From NCBI RefSeq assembly GCF_013402915.1, contig NC_050721.1, positions 372,001 through 436,000 on the forward strand: a DNA stretch of 64,000 nucleotides. Reading direction: 5' to 3'. Source of the stretch: Zygotorulaspora mrakii. Lineage: Eukaryota; Ascomycota; Saccharomycetes; Saccharomycetales; Saccharomycetaceae. This document shows, in pieces, positions 18,716 to 28,620 of this stretch (its first letter is position 1; each line of letters begins with the position of its first letter). A program made the position numbers and the translations under genes. The notes under the pieces are model-generated. The model did no database searches. It was not told the origin of the DNA and saw nothing but the letters and a program-made list of their open reading frames with translations.

Positions 18716-19399
18716 CTATTGAGATAGTTTTCGGTTTCGATGCAAACTAGGGAGTATGTTGTTCCTTTTCGATAGCCCTGCCTTGTACTTTACTTTTCGC
18801 GAGTCAACGTCATAGATGTTTTTATTCGTTTTGTATATTAGATCCTTTAAAGGTTTATGAACATACTCAAAAGAGCTATTCATAGAGGTATTTGCGCTAT
18901 TGCATTCAGTCTCGCACTCTTGTTCGTGGTCATTTGTTATCGTGCTGTCGGGAGAAGCTGCTTTATCAGGCCCCCTTTCAAATGTATTATTGGTCTGGGC
19001 CTCTACGCAACAATAGTCCTCTTGCGAGGAGTCATGTTTTTCTTTTACTCGCTCTGGAAACGGCTCGTTCAGCTTGTGTTCCACCTGTGAGGCCACTGAT
19101 GGAACTGGATCGTTTCCGCCATCTGCAACTCTTGTTTCCAAGCCCGCTTCCCATCTACACGAGCCCAACTCTTTCTCTACTACACGCTCTGTTTCTGCAG
19201 CTGCACGCAGCTCGAGGCCATTCTTAGTATATTCTTCTATCCATTTATGTGGATCTTCAACCTGATCTGTTAACGAAAACTCTCCAGGAATAGTAGCACC
19301 TCTTGTGCTTGCTTCACGTGAAGCCTTTGCAGTTTCAGCAGAATAATCAGTGTGGCTTCTTGCTCGCATACCATCCAATGCTCTCGTGAACATTGCCAT
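18716..19399 (-). CDS. HED1: HED1-like meiotic Rad51 regulator (by position)
   Basis: 227 residues of mostly disordered, charged sequence with no domain I can name. The place (convergent with DAD1, in the RAD61 neighbourhood) is that of HED1 (YDR014W-A), the meiosis-specific protein that binds Rad51 and blocks its recombinase activity so that Dmc1 is used. The most structured-looking part is the basic C-terminus, roughly residues 190-227, with LKDLIYKTNKNIYDVDSRKVKYKAGLSKR-type sequence (two pieces), the region where short Rad51-binding proteins tend to be conserved. S. cerevisiae Hed1 is 162 residues, so this one is longer. A second ATG two codons in is an alternative start. The call rests on synteny; sequence support is modest. 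Confidence 0.65.
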   Translation of the reverse strand: MAMFTRALDGMRARSHTDYSAETAKASREASTRGATIPGEFSLTDQVEDPHKWIEEYTKNGLELRAAAETERVVEKELGSCRWEAGLETRVADGGNDPVPSVASQVEHKLNEPFPERVKEKHDSSQEDYCCVEAQTNNTFERGPDKAASPDSTITNDHEQECETECNSANTSMNSSFEYVHKPLKDLIYKTNKNIYDVDSRKVKYKAGLSKRNNILPSLHRNRKLSQ

Positions 19400-20729
19400 C
19401 TGCCTTATTCAATATGAACTGCTGCTAGACGAGCTGTTGTTTCTATACCAGACGTCAGCGGCTAATCTTGGAAGCTGCTGAAGCGATCCTATACAATATC
19501 GGCGGAGATGCGTATTCAGTCACAATCGTTCATTACGAGAAAACTGCAAATGTCAAAAGCACACTTTTTTTTGCAGAATCATACATAATCTCTGTAGTTC
19601 ATGTACTTATCTAGTAATCTTATGGTATACAAAACATGATTAAAGGATTACAAGACTCTTTAAGCTTGCTTATGTGTCTGGGATTCCGAATCGGGTTGAT
19701 TAACACTCTGATATAATGGAAAGCAAAGCAATCCCGGGCGAAGCAATTTCAACGACATAGAGGCCGCTGCTGAAATGAGTTCTGGTTGGAAATATTTGCT
19801 GGCAAAGAGGTTTTCGCTTATAGGCCGCTACGATTACCTGAGCCTGAAGCAATTTGACTTCAAATATTTCTGTCAGGTCAAAGTTCATTTGAGTTCTTGT
19901 GTGAGCTGTCCGAGACATTGCTTTAAACACCCCTACACCGCACCCCTACAAGATTCGAATCACCTCAAGTAAAACGATTCCAAACCTTTGCTGCAATATT
20001 TACTGTCGATTGTCGCCTTGAGTGTCACTTTTTGGTTTGAATTAGGGTTGCACAAGGGATGATTTTTCATCAGTTTTCTCTCTATTCATGGTTAACCACG
20101 GTGTGAGACTCACTGCGTGACAGGCCCTCTTTTTATGAAGGTTCCGTTGCCTTATAGGTTTCTTTTTAGTGGATAATTTCCCTTCCTATTGAAAGGGCAA
20201 AATTCATTTACCGGGCGTGCTTTTCTCACCTTTCATTGTATCGGATCCCGATTCAGCTTTGCAGAAAGAGATGTTTCACTTTGGAATGGTTTCGGAGACT
20301 GTTTCATGTGCTATATCAATACAATTATCGTCGGTCATCCAGTATTTTTTTTAGTGCTTTTCTAGAATCGTTTTGTGGCTACTAAAAATTAGGATGGGAC
20401 TGGTCGCAGTCTTTCAATCGATTTGTATGTTCTTCCTGCACATTTTTTTTTACTTTTTGGACCTTTTTAACCCACCAAACGAGTATTCGATGCCATTTCG
20501 CTCGTGGAATATCTCTTTGGTGAATTTCGGACGCTTAAGCGATGTAGTTGCTCGAGTATTTTTGTAGATTCTTTTGTGATATACATCATCAAGTTGTGTT
20601 TTCTTGATTCTTTTCGGGCAGAGAGAGTGCGACGTTTTCAACTTGGTGAAAAAAAATCTTGGCATTGTAAGGGATGGTTATTTACATCACGATTACCAAA
20701 GATAACACAGTAAACAGGAGCCGTGCAGC
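19400..20729. other. long intergenic region between divergent HED1 and FEX
   Basis: A 1.3-kb gap, long for this gene-dense window. It has only short open frames (for example 19775-19972, starting at an ATG) with no recognisable similarity. No tRNA or LTR was seen. The last 300 bp before FEX are rich in T-runs. It probably holds two promoters and perhaps a decayed gene that I cannot identify. Confidence 0.5.
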
Positions 20730-21833
20730 ATGGAAAAACGACAGAAGTCTCTTCAAAATCGCTTTCATTTTATAAATAACGACTACACATCTCAGGCCTT
20801 TTTTTTTCTTTCCTTCACAACAGCCACGATCCTGGGTAACTATACAAGGGTCGGGTTATCGAAACTATCGAACTATGGGACATCATACGTAGCACCGGGC
20901 TCCATTTTATGGAGTAATCTTGTCGCATGCATACTTATGGGTATGTTGCAAGTGCTGAAAAAGGGTGGCTGGTTCGAGCTGGAGCAGATATCGGAGATGT
21001 TTGTAGTGCTGACAACGGGCTATTGTGGTGCTTTATCTTCCTACTCAAGTATGATACTTGAAATGTTTCTACATTCAGCAAATTTGACCCCAATAAATGT
21101 CTCGAACGATATAAAGCTACCCAATAGAGCATACGGTATAATGGAGTTTCTATCTGTTCTGCTTGTCCAACTATTTGTATCTGTGGGCTCTTATATTTTT
21201 GGTAGGAGCTTTGCTAAAACATTCATACTACCGTTGGGTTATCGGATGGATATGCCTGAGATGATGAGTGAACTGCAAAGAGAACCACCCGTTCCGCAAC
21301 TTAAAATTGCGTGGACTTACAAAACGGTACGAGCTGTGCAATGGATTTTTGCCCTTTTGGCAATTCCACTCATTGCATTGATAATTGTATTGACGTGTGT
21401 TTACAGTAACTACTCACGTTCGTCTTGGACGTTAGCACAACTTTTCGCCATCCCAGCTGGTTTCTTAAGATTTTTCTTGGCAAAGTTGTTCAATTCAAAA
21501 CTAAAGAGATTCCCACTAGGAACCTTTATAGCAAATGTGTCTGCTGTAGCTACTTTGGCAGTCTTTACAATGTGTTTACGGGGAAGAAGTCACTCAGGTA
21601 GCAGTACCCCAATTGCAGGCACCGTAACGCAATGCCAAGCGCTTTCTGCTCTGTCCTCAGGATTTTCGGCAACCTTGAGTACTGTCAGCACATTCATCAA
21701 CGAAGGCTACAATCTACCGCTATTCGATGCGCTGGTATACTATGCTGTTTCAATTTCCGCATCTTACTGCGTGATGGTGGTAATGCTAGGTTCACTCGCA
21801 TGGACGAGAGGCCTTACGTCTGCCGCGTGCTAA
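20730..21833 (+). CDS. FEX: FEX, fluoride exporter (CrcB/Fluc family, fused double-domain form)
   Basis: 367 residues, an integral membrane protein of the eukaryotic FEX type, in which two CrcB/Fluc halves are joined in one chain; it lets fluoride leave the cell through the plasma membrane. The first half has GNYTRVGLSKL near residue 36, LWSNLVACILMGML (about 60-75) and the pore-phenylalanine-box-like GYCGALSSYSSMILEM (about 97-112). The second half repeats the pattern with AGFLRFFLAKLF, FPLGTFIANVSAVATL and LSSGFSATLSTVSTFINE. S. cerevisiae FEX1 and FEX2 (375 residues) are subtelomeric; here the gene is inside a conserved chromosomal block between HED1 and PDX3. The second ATG choice is not an issue: the first ATG is used. 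Confidence 0.93.
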   Translation: MEKRQKSLQNRFHFINNDYTSQAFFFLSFTTATILGNYTRVGLSKLSNYGTSYVAPGSILWSNLVACILMGMLQVLKKGGWFELEQISEMFVVLTTGYCGALSSYSSMILEMFLHSANLTPINVSNDIKLPNRAYGIMEFLSVLLVQLFVSVGSYIFGRSFAKTFILPLGYRMDMPEMMSELQREPPVPQLKIAWTYKTVRAVQWIFALLAIPLIALIIVLTCVYSNYSRSSWTLAQLFAIPAGFLRFFLAKLFNSKLKRFPLGTFIANVSAVATLAVFTMCLRGRSHSGSSTPIAGTVTQCQALSALSSGFSATLSTVSTFINEGYNLPLFDALVYYAVSISASYCVMVVMLGSLAWTRGLTSAAC

Positions 21834-22094
21834 TGGATAGCTAGCTCGATATGCGATAACGGATCCCACGAGATTTATAGAATATATTAATACTTCCTAC
21901 ACTAAAAGCTAATAAGTGATAAATATCAATTTGTGACATAAATATTGATATATGTGGTGTTAGGGTGTCCTGGATTGGCGCTGTGCAACCAGGCCTCAAC
22001 GGTGTCTATAAGTTTACTCATACTTGCTAAATGAGTCAACGCCCAGAATGAAAACTATCTACTTATTTAACGAGCCAACGTATTTTGAAACGCC

Positions 22095-22781
22095 ATGTCT
22101 GAGGACCCTGATAGAACGCAGACGCCCATAATTTTCGCTCCTGAGACTTACCAATATGATAAGTTCTCTTTGAAAGAATCTGAGCTTGGGGGTGATCCAA
22201 TTGAGCAGTTTACGAAATGGTTTGAGGATGCTAAAGCAGATAAGTCTGAGACTCTTCCGGAAGCGATAAATTTTGCGTCAGCTGAACTACCAAGCGGCAG
22301 AGTATCATCGAGAGTCTTATTGTTCAAGGAGCTAGATCACCGTGGATTCACTATCTATTCGAATTGGGGAACTTCGAAAAAGGCTCATGACATCGCAACC
22401 AATCCTCATGGTGCAATCACTTTCTTTTGGAAAGATTTGCAGAGACAGGTGAGAATTGAGGGATTTACTGAACATGTTAATCGTGAAACTTCAGAACGTT
22501 ACTTCAAAACAAGGCCTCGTGGTTCCAAGATCGGCGCTTGGTCCTCACCTCAATCGAATGTGATAAAGGACCGACAGGAACTCGAAACATTGAAGGAAAA
22601 GAACATGGAAAGATTTGCGGACGTCGAAGACGTCCCTTGTCCTGATTATTGGGGTGGCTTGAGAGTTGTTCCATTGGAAATTGAGTTCTGGCAGGGAAGG
22701 CCAAGTCGTCTGCACGATCGTTTCTCTTACAGGAGAACAACTGAACATGACCCTTGGGAGTTGGTAAGATTGGCTCCTTGA
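22095..22781 (+). CDS. PDX3: PDX3, pyridoxamine-5'-phosphate oxidase
   Basis: 228 residues, the same length as S. cerevisiae Pdx3. This FMN enzyme oxidises pyridoxine/pyridoxamine 5'-phosphate to pyridoxal 5'-phosphate. Seen are the flavin-binding segment SSRVLLFKELDHRGFTIYSN (about 76-95), NPHGAITFFWKDLQRQVRIEG with the FMN-contacting KxLxRQVR, the block SRPRGSKIGAWSSPQS-like sequence (here TRPRGSKIGAWSS), and the C-terminal WGGLRVVPLEIEFWQGRPSR with LHDRFSY and the closing WELVRLAP, which are family signatures. It is convergent with RAD61, about 70 bp apart. PLP made here is the cofactor of the glycine cleavage P protein, but there is no regulatory link to GCV1 in this window. Confidence 0.97.
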   Translation: MSEDPDRTQTPIIFAPETYQYDKFSLKESELGGDPIEQFTKWFEDAKADKSETLPEAINFASAELPSGRVSSRVLLFKELDHRGFTIYSNWGTSKKAHDIATNPHGAITFFWKDLQRQVRIEGFTEHVNRETSERYFKTRPRGSKIGAWSSPQSNVIKDRQELETLKEKNMERFADVEDVPCPDYWGGLRVVPLEIEFWQGRPSRLHDRFSYRRTTEHDPWELVRLAP

Positions 22782-22852
22782 GAAAAAACTTAACTTATTT
22801 ATCATTTCTTTACTCATGATTTTAAATCTTCCGGTCTTATGCTTAATGTTAT

Positions 22853-24655
22853 TTACAAAAGTTTATGTAGCGCAACATTGATCTTTTCATGGATATTTTC
22901 ATTATAGTTTGCTGTCTCCTCATCAAATCTTTTCAGCATGCTTATAATCGAAGTCCTTTCGCGACCTGATACAGATTTCTGCAAGCGATGTATCATGTAA
23001 GCAAGATTCAAATAGAGCATATGAACAGCGAACCTTTCAATTTCGTTCGAGCCGTTTTGGTCGGCATTTTGCAGCGTTTTTCGAGCTCTTACCCATTGAG
23101 ATTCTTGTGGCTCTATGTCTTCGCACTGCGTAATAATGTTAAGCGCCAGACCAAGGTGAAGGAGCCGAATGTCAAACATGCTGCCTGATTCCACTTCCAT
23201 ATGCAACAGAACAAATTCTATAGACTGCGTATAGGCATGTATTTTTTCTTGCACCGGAAGCATTGAGAGTATACTTGTGCCATTAGTTAACAGAATCATA
23301 CTTTTGACATAATTCTCATCTTTTTCAAACTCAGGATGCCGTATGAGTTTTTGAAGCAGCAAAAGAGCCTCTTTTTGATTTTGCTCAATGTGGTGTTTTG
23401 TTTCTGTGGTCAGAAGTGTCTCTATAGATTGGAATATGAGATTTGCGTTCTTCTTCTGGCCCACTAGATTGAAGATTTTACGCGCAAAGCCAGATGATGA
23501 CAATACGGTGGGGTGCATCAAGTAAAGCTTTAATGCATACGCTTGGGCAGGTTCATCATTTGTTTGCTTGAGGAAATCTGTAAAGTTAAGACGCGTCATT
23601 TTATGCCCTATTAGGGAGCAATCTGGTACCATCGTTTGAGAAAGCATCAGGAAAACGCTATCATGGAATATATCTGGTAGGTCATTTGAGTTCGATGCCA
23701 ATCTCGTAAGCAAGTATCCCTGCAGTAATAGAACAACTGGATCCTGTAATATCTTGGGGAAAGACCATTTTATTGTCCTAGGCAAATTATTTCGAAGTAT
23801 GTAAAGCAAAAATGCTTCATCATCACGTATTGCCAACGAAAGATTGAGAAGCTTCGAGGTAAACACTATTATCTCCATGTTTATGGATGGCTCGGCAGTC
23901 AGAAATTCCAAATCATCTTGATATTTCAGAAAATCACCCATATTTTTTAAGTCATTAAAATGATGCGTGGTAACATTATCCCTATTTTCGCTTACTTTGT
24001 CTCTGGATTTATTTCCCTCTATTGTTCTCTCCTGTTCATCAATTGAAAGTTCATCTGATTTGCCTTGGAGCATAGTTCGAGCCCTTCCGTAAGTCACTTT
24101 TCCATCGTCTTCATGATCACTAGCCTGCAGCAACTGTTCCAGATCATTTTGAAATGTCTTCTGAATTGAATAGTCGTCAATGTTTTGAAAGGAAGATAGT
24201 AATTCGTTAACGTCCTCTACTGTTTCTTCTAATGGGCTCTTTGACGTATGAGCGCTGGAAGGTCCATCATTATCATAGCATTTCTTTTCGTAGTTAACTT
24301 TTCTCTTCTTTTTGCAGCTATTATTCTCCTCCAAAAAGTCGAATATTTTCAAATCAGAAGTAGTGACTGATTTGTCAAAGCTGGTTGCCATTGTTACTAG
24401 AATGGACTCATCTTCAGTTTCGATGCTTGCTCCGGAATGCGCTTCTACATCATCCACATTATAATCTTTAGCATACTGACAGGGATTGCTAAAATCGCTC
24501 AGCAACGAGGACTGATCTTCGTTTGGGGTATTTTCGTCCTCTTGGATTTCGCTTACTTCAATATCGCCTTCATCACTAAATTCCACTTCTTCGGATTCGC
24601 GTAGTTTTTTATAATAAACTGCCACTGAACTACTACGTTTGCCGTATGCTCTCAT
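22853..24655 (-). CDS. RAD61: RAD61 (WPL1), cohesin release factor Wapl
   Basis: 600 residues from the ATG at 24655, which gives the MRAYGKR start typical of Rad61; the frame is open four codons further to a TTG. Rad61/Wpl1 binds Pds5-cohesin and opens the ring, and is opposed by Eco1 acetylation. The N-terminal 240 residues are acidic and disordered (including SDEGDIEVSEIQEDE), the part that contacts Pds5/Scc3. From about residue 245 a helical Wapl domain begins (LEFLTAEPSINMEIIVFTSKLLN...), with HEAT-like helices to the end. S. cerevisiae Rad61 is 647 residues. It shares a 220-bp divergent promoter with PSF1, as YDR013W/YDR014W are neighbours in S. cerevisiae. Confidence 0.93.
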   Translation of the reverse strand: MRAYGKRSSSVAVYYKKLRESEEVEFSDEGDIEVSEIQEDENTPNEDQSSLLSDFSNPCQYAKDYNVDDVEAHSGASIETEDESILVTMATSFDKSVTTSDLKIFDFLEENNSCKKKRKVNYEKKCYDNDGPSSAHTSKSPLEETVEDVNELLSSFQNIDDYSIQKTFQNDLEQLLQASDHEDDGKVTYGRARTMLQGKSDELSIDEQERTIEGNKSRDKVSENRDNVTTHHFNDLKNMGDFLKYQDDLEFLTAEPSINMEIIVFTSKLLNLSLAIRDDEAFLLYILRNNLPRTIKWSFPKILQDPVVLLLQGYLLTRLASNSNDLPDIFHDSVFLMLSQTMVPDCSLIGHKMTRLNFTDFLKQTNDEPAQAYALKLYLMHPTVLSSSGFARKIFNLVGQKKNANLIFQSIETLLTTETKHHIEQNQKEALLLLQKLIRHPEFEKDENYVKSMILLTNGTSILSMLPVQEKIHAYTQSIEFVLLHMEVESGSMFDIRLLHLGLALNIITQCEDIEPQESQWVRARKTLQNADQNGSNEIERFAVHMLYLNLAYMIHRLQKSVSGRERTSIISMLKRFDEETANYNENIHEKINVALHKLL

Positions 24656-24731
24656 GAGGCTCAATACTCAAGTGTTCAGTTTGGTTCTGAAAGCCTCATC
24701 TTCTCCATTGGTATATACATGTCCTTTCTTG

Positions 24732-24737
24732 ACGCGT
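24732..24737. promoter_or_regulatory. MluI cell-cycle box (ACGCGT) between RAD61 and PSF1
   Basis: A palindromic ACGCGT lies about 80 bp from the RAD61 ATG and 140 bp from the PSF1 ATG. MBF (Mbp1-Swi6) binds this core and activates replication and cohesion genes at G1/S, which is what both neighbours are. Confidence 0.65.
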
Positions 24738-24877
24738 CTTTAAGCGCCCAGCTGATCGTGATCACGAACTATATCACAAAACAAAAGTAGAAAAAGTGGA
24801 ACACTTAAAATACAATTTAGACGTGAGAGCACTTTCCCTAAGAAATTTTTCACTTAAGAATCTGTTCCAGATACGAG

Positions 24878-25504
24878 ATGTACGGAGACCTGGCTAATAA
24901 ATTGGTCCTCGAGGCGAAGAGAACAAAACAACTAAACAGTAGAAGTATTCAGCAGTCGAAACTACCATTATATCATGAAGAGTTAGTACAGAACATTTTG
25001 AAAGAAGTGGGACAACTGAAGAAGAATTCAGAATACTTGAAGCAGCACCAAATCCTAGATGACGTAGGTGGTAAGGTCTCTAAATGCCAATATTTTGTCA
25101 CGCTTTTGTGTATGGAAAGAAATAAACGGTGCCTCTTGGCATATCAAAAGCTGAGAACCGATACACTGGACAAATTTGCATGGGATAATAATGGAATAGA
25201 TTTATTGAACGGCTTTGACGATGTTGATCAGAATGCCAGCGATTTATCGCGCCATGAACTTGAATATGTGAAAGAATATTCTGATTTGATTACCGATCTA
25301 AAAAGTGGCGAGCTAGCAAACGTGGACTTATCTGGCAGTTTGAAACCACCAAGTGACGTGTTCATAGATGTAAGGGTATTGAAAGATGCGGGGGAGATCC
25401 AAACCGAGTATGGTGTATTCAATCTGATCAAAGACTCTCAATTTTTTGTTAGGCAATCAGACGTGGAAAGGCTCATACAGCAGGGGTATTTACAAAAAAT
25501 ATGA
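24878..25504 (+). CDS. PSF1: PSF1, GINS complex subunit
   Basis: 208 residues, identical in length to S. cerevisiae Psf1. GINS (Sld5-Psf1-Psf2-Psf3) joins Cdc45 and Mcm2-7 to form the replicative CMG helicase. The N-terminus MYGDLANKLVLEAKR and the helical A domain are followed by the conserved core VTLLCMERNKRCLLAYQKLRTDTLDKFAWDN (in two pieces). The C-terminal B domain (about 158-208) has PPSDVFIDVRVLKDAGEIQTEYG and ends with the FFVRQSDVERLIQQGYL block, all hallmarks of Psf1. It is divergent from RAD61 across a short promoter with an MCB element, suggesting joint G1/S expression. Confidence 0.97.
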   Translation: MYGDLANKLVLEAKRTKQLNSRSIQQSKLPLYHEELVQNILKEVGQLKKNSEYLKQHQILDDVGGKVSKCQYFVTLLCMERNKRCLLAYQKLRTDTLDKFAWDNNGIDLLNGFDDVDQNASDLSRHELEYVKEYSDLITDLKSGELANVDLSGSLKPPSDVFIDVRVLKDAGEIQTEYGVFNLIKDSQFFVRQSDVERLIQQGYLQKI

Positions 25505-25965
25505 TGCAAGATACAATATTCAATAGAGGTGAATTACAAGTAAGATTACAAATTGTTGTACATGCACGATATTTCGCCAAAGAGCACAACAGACCAAAAT
25601 GTGATCAATTGAAGTGCACAATGAACTGCCCAAATAGTGTCGATTGAGTCGCTGTAGAAGAAGCGATGCTTCCATCGTGTTAGAAGCTCAAGTGATCGTC
25701 AAACAATCAATCAAATGGTGAACTGTCCTTTATCAACTGATTTGTGGTGCACGGGTGCGTTTTTCTTTTGAAATTGATTATGGGGAAGTGAAAATTTTTG
25801 AGATGCCTTTAATAACAAAGATATTAGTTTACCCTCAAACTTTACCTCGGCTGATATCGCTAACTCAAGTGCTGCACTGCTTTTTACTGATATTGATTGA
25901 TAGCACAGTCTCCAGCTTGTGCTTGCTTGTCTTATTTAAAAACTGATTATCAAGATCAATTAAAT
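25505..25965. other. intergenic region PSF1-HMT1
   Basis: About 460 bp of promoter sequence for HMT1, with an RRPE-like element (separate entry). The frame of HMT1 is open upstream to 25897, but there is no nearby earlier ATG with coding character. Confidence 0.6.
25789..25799 (+). promoter_or_regulatory. RRPE-like element before HMT1
   Basis: TGAAAATTTTT matches the ribosomal-RNA-processing element bound by Stb3 in S. cerevisiae and sits about 170 bp before the HMT1 ATG. HMT1 is co-expressed with ribosome-biogenesis genes, so the match is plausible. No clear PAC motif accompanies it. Confidence 0.45.
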
Positions 25966-27012
25966 ATGAGTGAGAAAACAATCGAAATGTCTGCTACCGA
26001 CAAGGCCAATTTAACTCATAGTGAACAACATTATTTTGATTCCTATGATCATTATGGAATTCATGAGGAAATGTTGCAAGACTCAGTACGTACACTGTCC
26101 TACAGAAATGCTATTGTGCAAAACAGAGATCTCTTCAAGGATAAGATTGTTTTGGACGTTGGATGCGGTACTGGTATCTTGTCAATGTTTGCCGCTAAGA
26201 ATGGTGCCAAACATGTGATTGGTGTTGATATGTCAAGTATCATTGAAATGGCCCGTGAAATAGTTGAATTGAACGGATTTTCAGATAAAATTACCTTATT
26301 ACGTGGCAAATTAGAAGACGTTACACTACCATACCCGAAGGTTGACATCATAATTTCTGAATGGATGGGTTATTTTTTACTATATGAGTCAATGTTAGAT
26401 ACTGTATTGTTTGCCCGTGACCGTTACTTGGTTGAAGGTGGTCTAATTTTCCCTGACAAGTGTTCTATACATATCGCTGGTCTAGAAGATGCGCAATATA
26501 AAGATGACAAGATTAATTATTGGTATGATGTGTATGGATTTGATTATTCTCCATTTGTTCCTTTAGTAATGAAGGAACCTATTGTCGACACCGTGGAAAG
26601 TCATGTTGTTAACACTACTAGAGCCAAATTAATTGAATTTGATTTAAATACTGTTAATCTATCGGATCTTTCATTCAATGCTAAATTCAAGGTAGAGACA
26701 AAGAGACAAGATTGGATTAATGGGCTAATTGCATGGTTTGATATCGAATTCCCTGCCCCAAAGGGTAAGAAGCCAGTTACTTTCTCCACAGGTGCCCATT
26801 CAGCTTATACCCATTGGAAACAAACTGTTTTCTATTTGACTGATAATCTGGAAGCCGAACGAGGCGATGTTCTAGAGGGTGAAGTATCATGCGCTCCTAA
26901 TAAGTTTCACAATAGAGATCTGGACATCAGCATAAAGTACGACTTCAAAGCAAAAGGTGTCGACTCTGAGAGTAGATCAGTTCAAGGTGAAACTAAGTAT
27001 GTGATGCATTGA
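25966..27012 (+). CDS. HMT1: HMT1, type I protein arginine methyltransferase
   Basis: 348 residues from the ATG at 25966, the same length as S. cerevisiae Hmt1; the frame is open upstream but the added sequence is not conserved-looking. Hmt1 puts asymmetric dimethylarginine on RGG-rich nuclear RNA-binding proteins such as Npl3. PRMT1 hallmarks are visible: the N-terminal helix YFDSYDHYGIHEEML, SAM-binding motif I VLDVGCGTG (62-70), post-I GVD, the double-E loop SEWMGYFLLYE (131-141, with Glu132 and Glu141) and the THW loop (HSAYTHWKQTVF) near residue 280. It converges on RPL4. Confidence 0.98.
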   Translation: MSEKTIEMSATDKANLTHSEQHYFDSYDHYGIHEEMLQDSVRTLSYRNAIVQNRDLFKDKIVLDVGCGTGILSMFAAKNGAKHVIGVDMSSIIEMAREIVELNGFSDKITLLRGKLEDVTLPYPKVDIIISEWMGYFLLYESMLDTVLFARDRYLVEGGLIFPDKCSIHIAGLEDAQYKDDKINYWYDVYGFDYSPFVPLVMKEPIVDTVESHVVNTTRAKLIEFDLNTVNLSDLSFNAKFKVETKRQDWINGLIAWFDIEFPAPKGKKPVTFSTGAHSAYTHWKQTVFYLTDNLEAERGDVLEGEVSCAPNKFHNRDLDISIKYDFKAKGVDSESRSVQGETKYVMH

Positions 27013-27287
27013 AAGTGGTAATGTGGCACAGATTTTGTACTCGATTGTATATTAGCTATTGAAGATATTTGTAAAATAATAAAATTTGATAGAGATGTAG
27101 CAGCTCTTTGCATGTATATACTTGATAATATTTCGTACAATGTAATTGATCTAATGCTTCAAAGCTAGCACAGGTTTGATAGAATTGCACCTCTGCAGGG
27201 ATTAAGAAGATAGAGACATATTATATTCTGTATATTTGTAAAAATACTAAATAATGAGAATAATTAAGAATAAATCTTTCTCTCTGC

Positions 27288-28376
27288 TTAATCGTGTTTC
27301 AAAGTTTGCGTGAAAGTTTCAGATGGTTTCTTACCACCCTTTTCAGCTTTCTTGGAGCCCAACTTTTCAGCAGCAAAGACTTTTGCGTATGGGTTCAATC
27401 TCAATAGAACTTGCTTGTTCTTCAATGGGTTTTTCTTCAAAACATGAGTACGTTTCTGAGTAGCTTGACCGGCTGGTCTAACAACGGATTGAATTTCAGA
27501 AGAGTTGATAATTCTAGTAACATCAGTGTTGGTGATAATGTTAGATGGCAAGGAGTAACCACTTTTGGAAGAAGTAACGGTTTCAGAACCCCAAACCTTG
27601 TCTAAATTAGCGAAAGCAGATTCGGTCCAGATAACGAATCTACCCAAGTGAGCACCTGGAGCCAATTGCAACAAGTTCAAAGAGGCAACGTTAGCAGTCT
27701 CAACACCTGGAATGTTTCTACAGGCCTTGACAATACCGTTGTCTTGGGAGTAGACGACCAATGGACCTCTTCTTTGAGTCCATCTTCTGTTTCTGTACTT
27801 ACCTTTACCAGCTCTCAATTTCTTGGACTTCAAGACCTTGATCAAATCAGATTGAGCACCAATGGCCTTGAAAGCAGCAACAGCTTCCTTTGTTTTCTTG
27901 ACAGATTCGAAATCGTCAGAAACAACCAATGGGATTTCTGGGATCTTTTCAACTCTGTGACCTCTAGCCAAAACTAAAGAGGAGATAGCAGAAGCTGCGA
28001 TAGCGGAAGCAGTTGCAAAACGCTTTTCGTTGTGGTTAACCTTAACGTTCCACTTTCTCCATGTCTTGGTTGGAGCAAACATACGACCACCACGACACAT
28101 GTTACCGAAAGCAGCTTGACCAGATCTGTGGGTACCACCACCACCAACTCTTGGAATACGGGCGACAGCACGACCAGTACCCCATGATTCAGCAGAGGTT
28201 TGATGACCAGCCTTCTCAGAGACAGCGTAGGCTTGTCTCTTGTTCTTGTTAACAGAAACAAAAACGGAGTGGACGATATCAGCACGGATTGGTGCAGAGA
28301 AGACAGCTGGTAATGGAACAGCAGAAGAGGTGGCTTCACCACTTAGAGAGTGAACAGTAACTTGAGGACGAGACAT
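27288..28376 (-). CDS. RPL4: RPL4, 60S ribosomal protein L4 (uL4)
   Basis: 362 residues, the length of S. cerevisiae Rpl4A/B, which are duplicates (YBR031W, YDR012W); only one copy is here. uL4 lines the peptide exit tunnel with a long internal loop. Seen are [13 protein letters not shown], the basic loop [24 protein letters not shown] (shown in part; about residues 65-88), [17 protein letters not shown] and the eukaryotic C-terminal Lys-rich extension ending in FTQTLKHD. Codon choice is strongly biased to the yeast-optimal set, as for a very highly expressed gene. The 240-bp upstream region shows long A/T tracts but no Rap1 site I can be sure of. No intron. Confidence 0.98.
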   Translation of the reverse strand: MSRPQVTVHSLSGEATSSAVPLPAVFSAPIRADIVHSVFVSVNKNKRQAYAVSEKAGHQTSAESWGTGRAVARIPRVGGGGTHRSGQAAFGNMCRGGRMFAPTKTWRKWNVKVNHNEKRFATASAIAASAISSLVLARGHRVEKIPEIPLVVSDDFESVKKTKEAVAAFKAIGAQSDLIKVLKSKKLRAGKGKYRNRRWTQRRGPLVVYSQDNGIVKACRNIPGVETANVASLNLLQLAPGAHLGRFVIWTESAFANLDKVWGSETVTSSKSGYSLPSNIITNTDVTRIINSSEIQSVVRPAGQATQKRTHVLKKNPLKNKQVLLRLNPYAKVFAAEKLGSKKAEKGGKKPSETFTQTLKHD

Positions 28377-28620
28377 TGTATGTTTAATTCCTTTTAGACG
28401 GTGGTTTTTTTGTCAAAAAGTAGCATGGAATAGTGAAAAATTTTTTTTTTCAATGCGTTTCTTATATAGATGAAAAAAAGCTTGTGCGTCGTCGAAAAAA
28501 AAAATAAAAAATCCTATAAAAAAAAACATGCGAAAAGGCACATAAGTTAGCGGCAAGATCATATATTTTAATATGACCATTGCACGCCTTGCCAATTTAC
28601 AAATTTTATGTTATTTGATG

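Noticed and set aside
19775..19972. A 65-codon ATG-started open frame in the HED1-FEX gap
   Set aside because: No recognisable similarity, no upstream signals and an overlapping frame on the other strand of equal quality.
28377..28620. Rap1 or Fhl1 site in the RPL4 promoter
   Set aside because: I looked for the ACACCCATACAT-type site and its reverse and found no convincing match; only A/T tracts are present.
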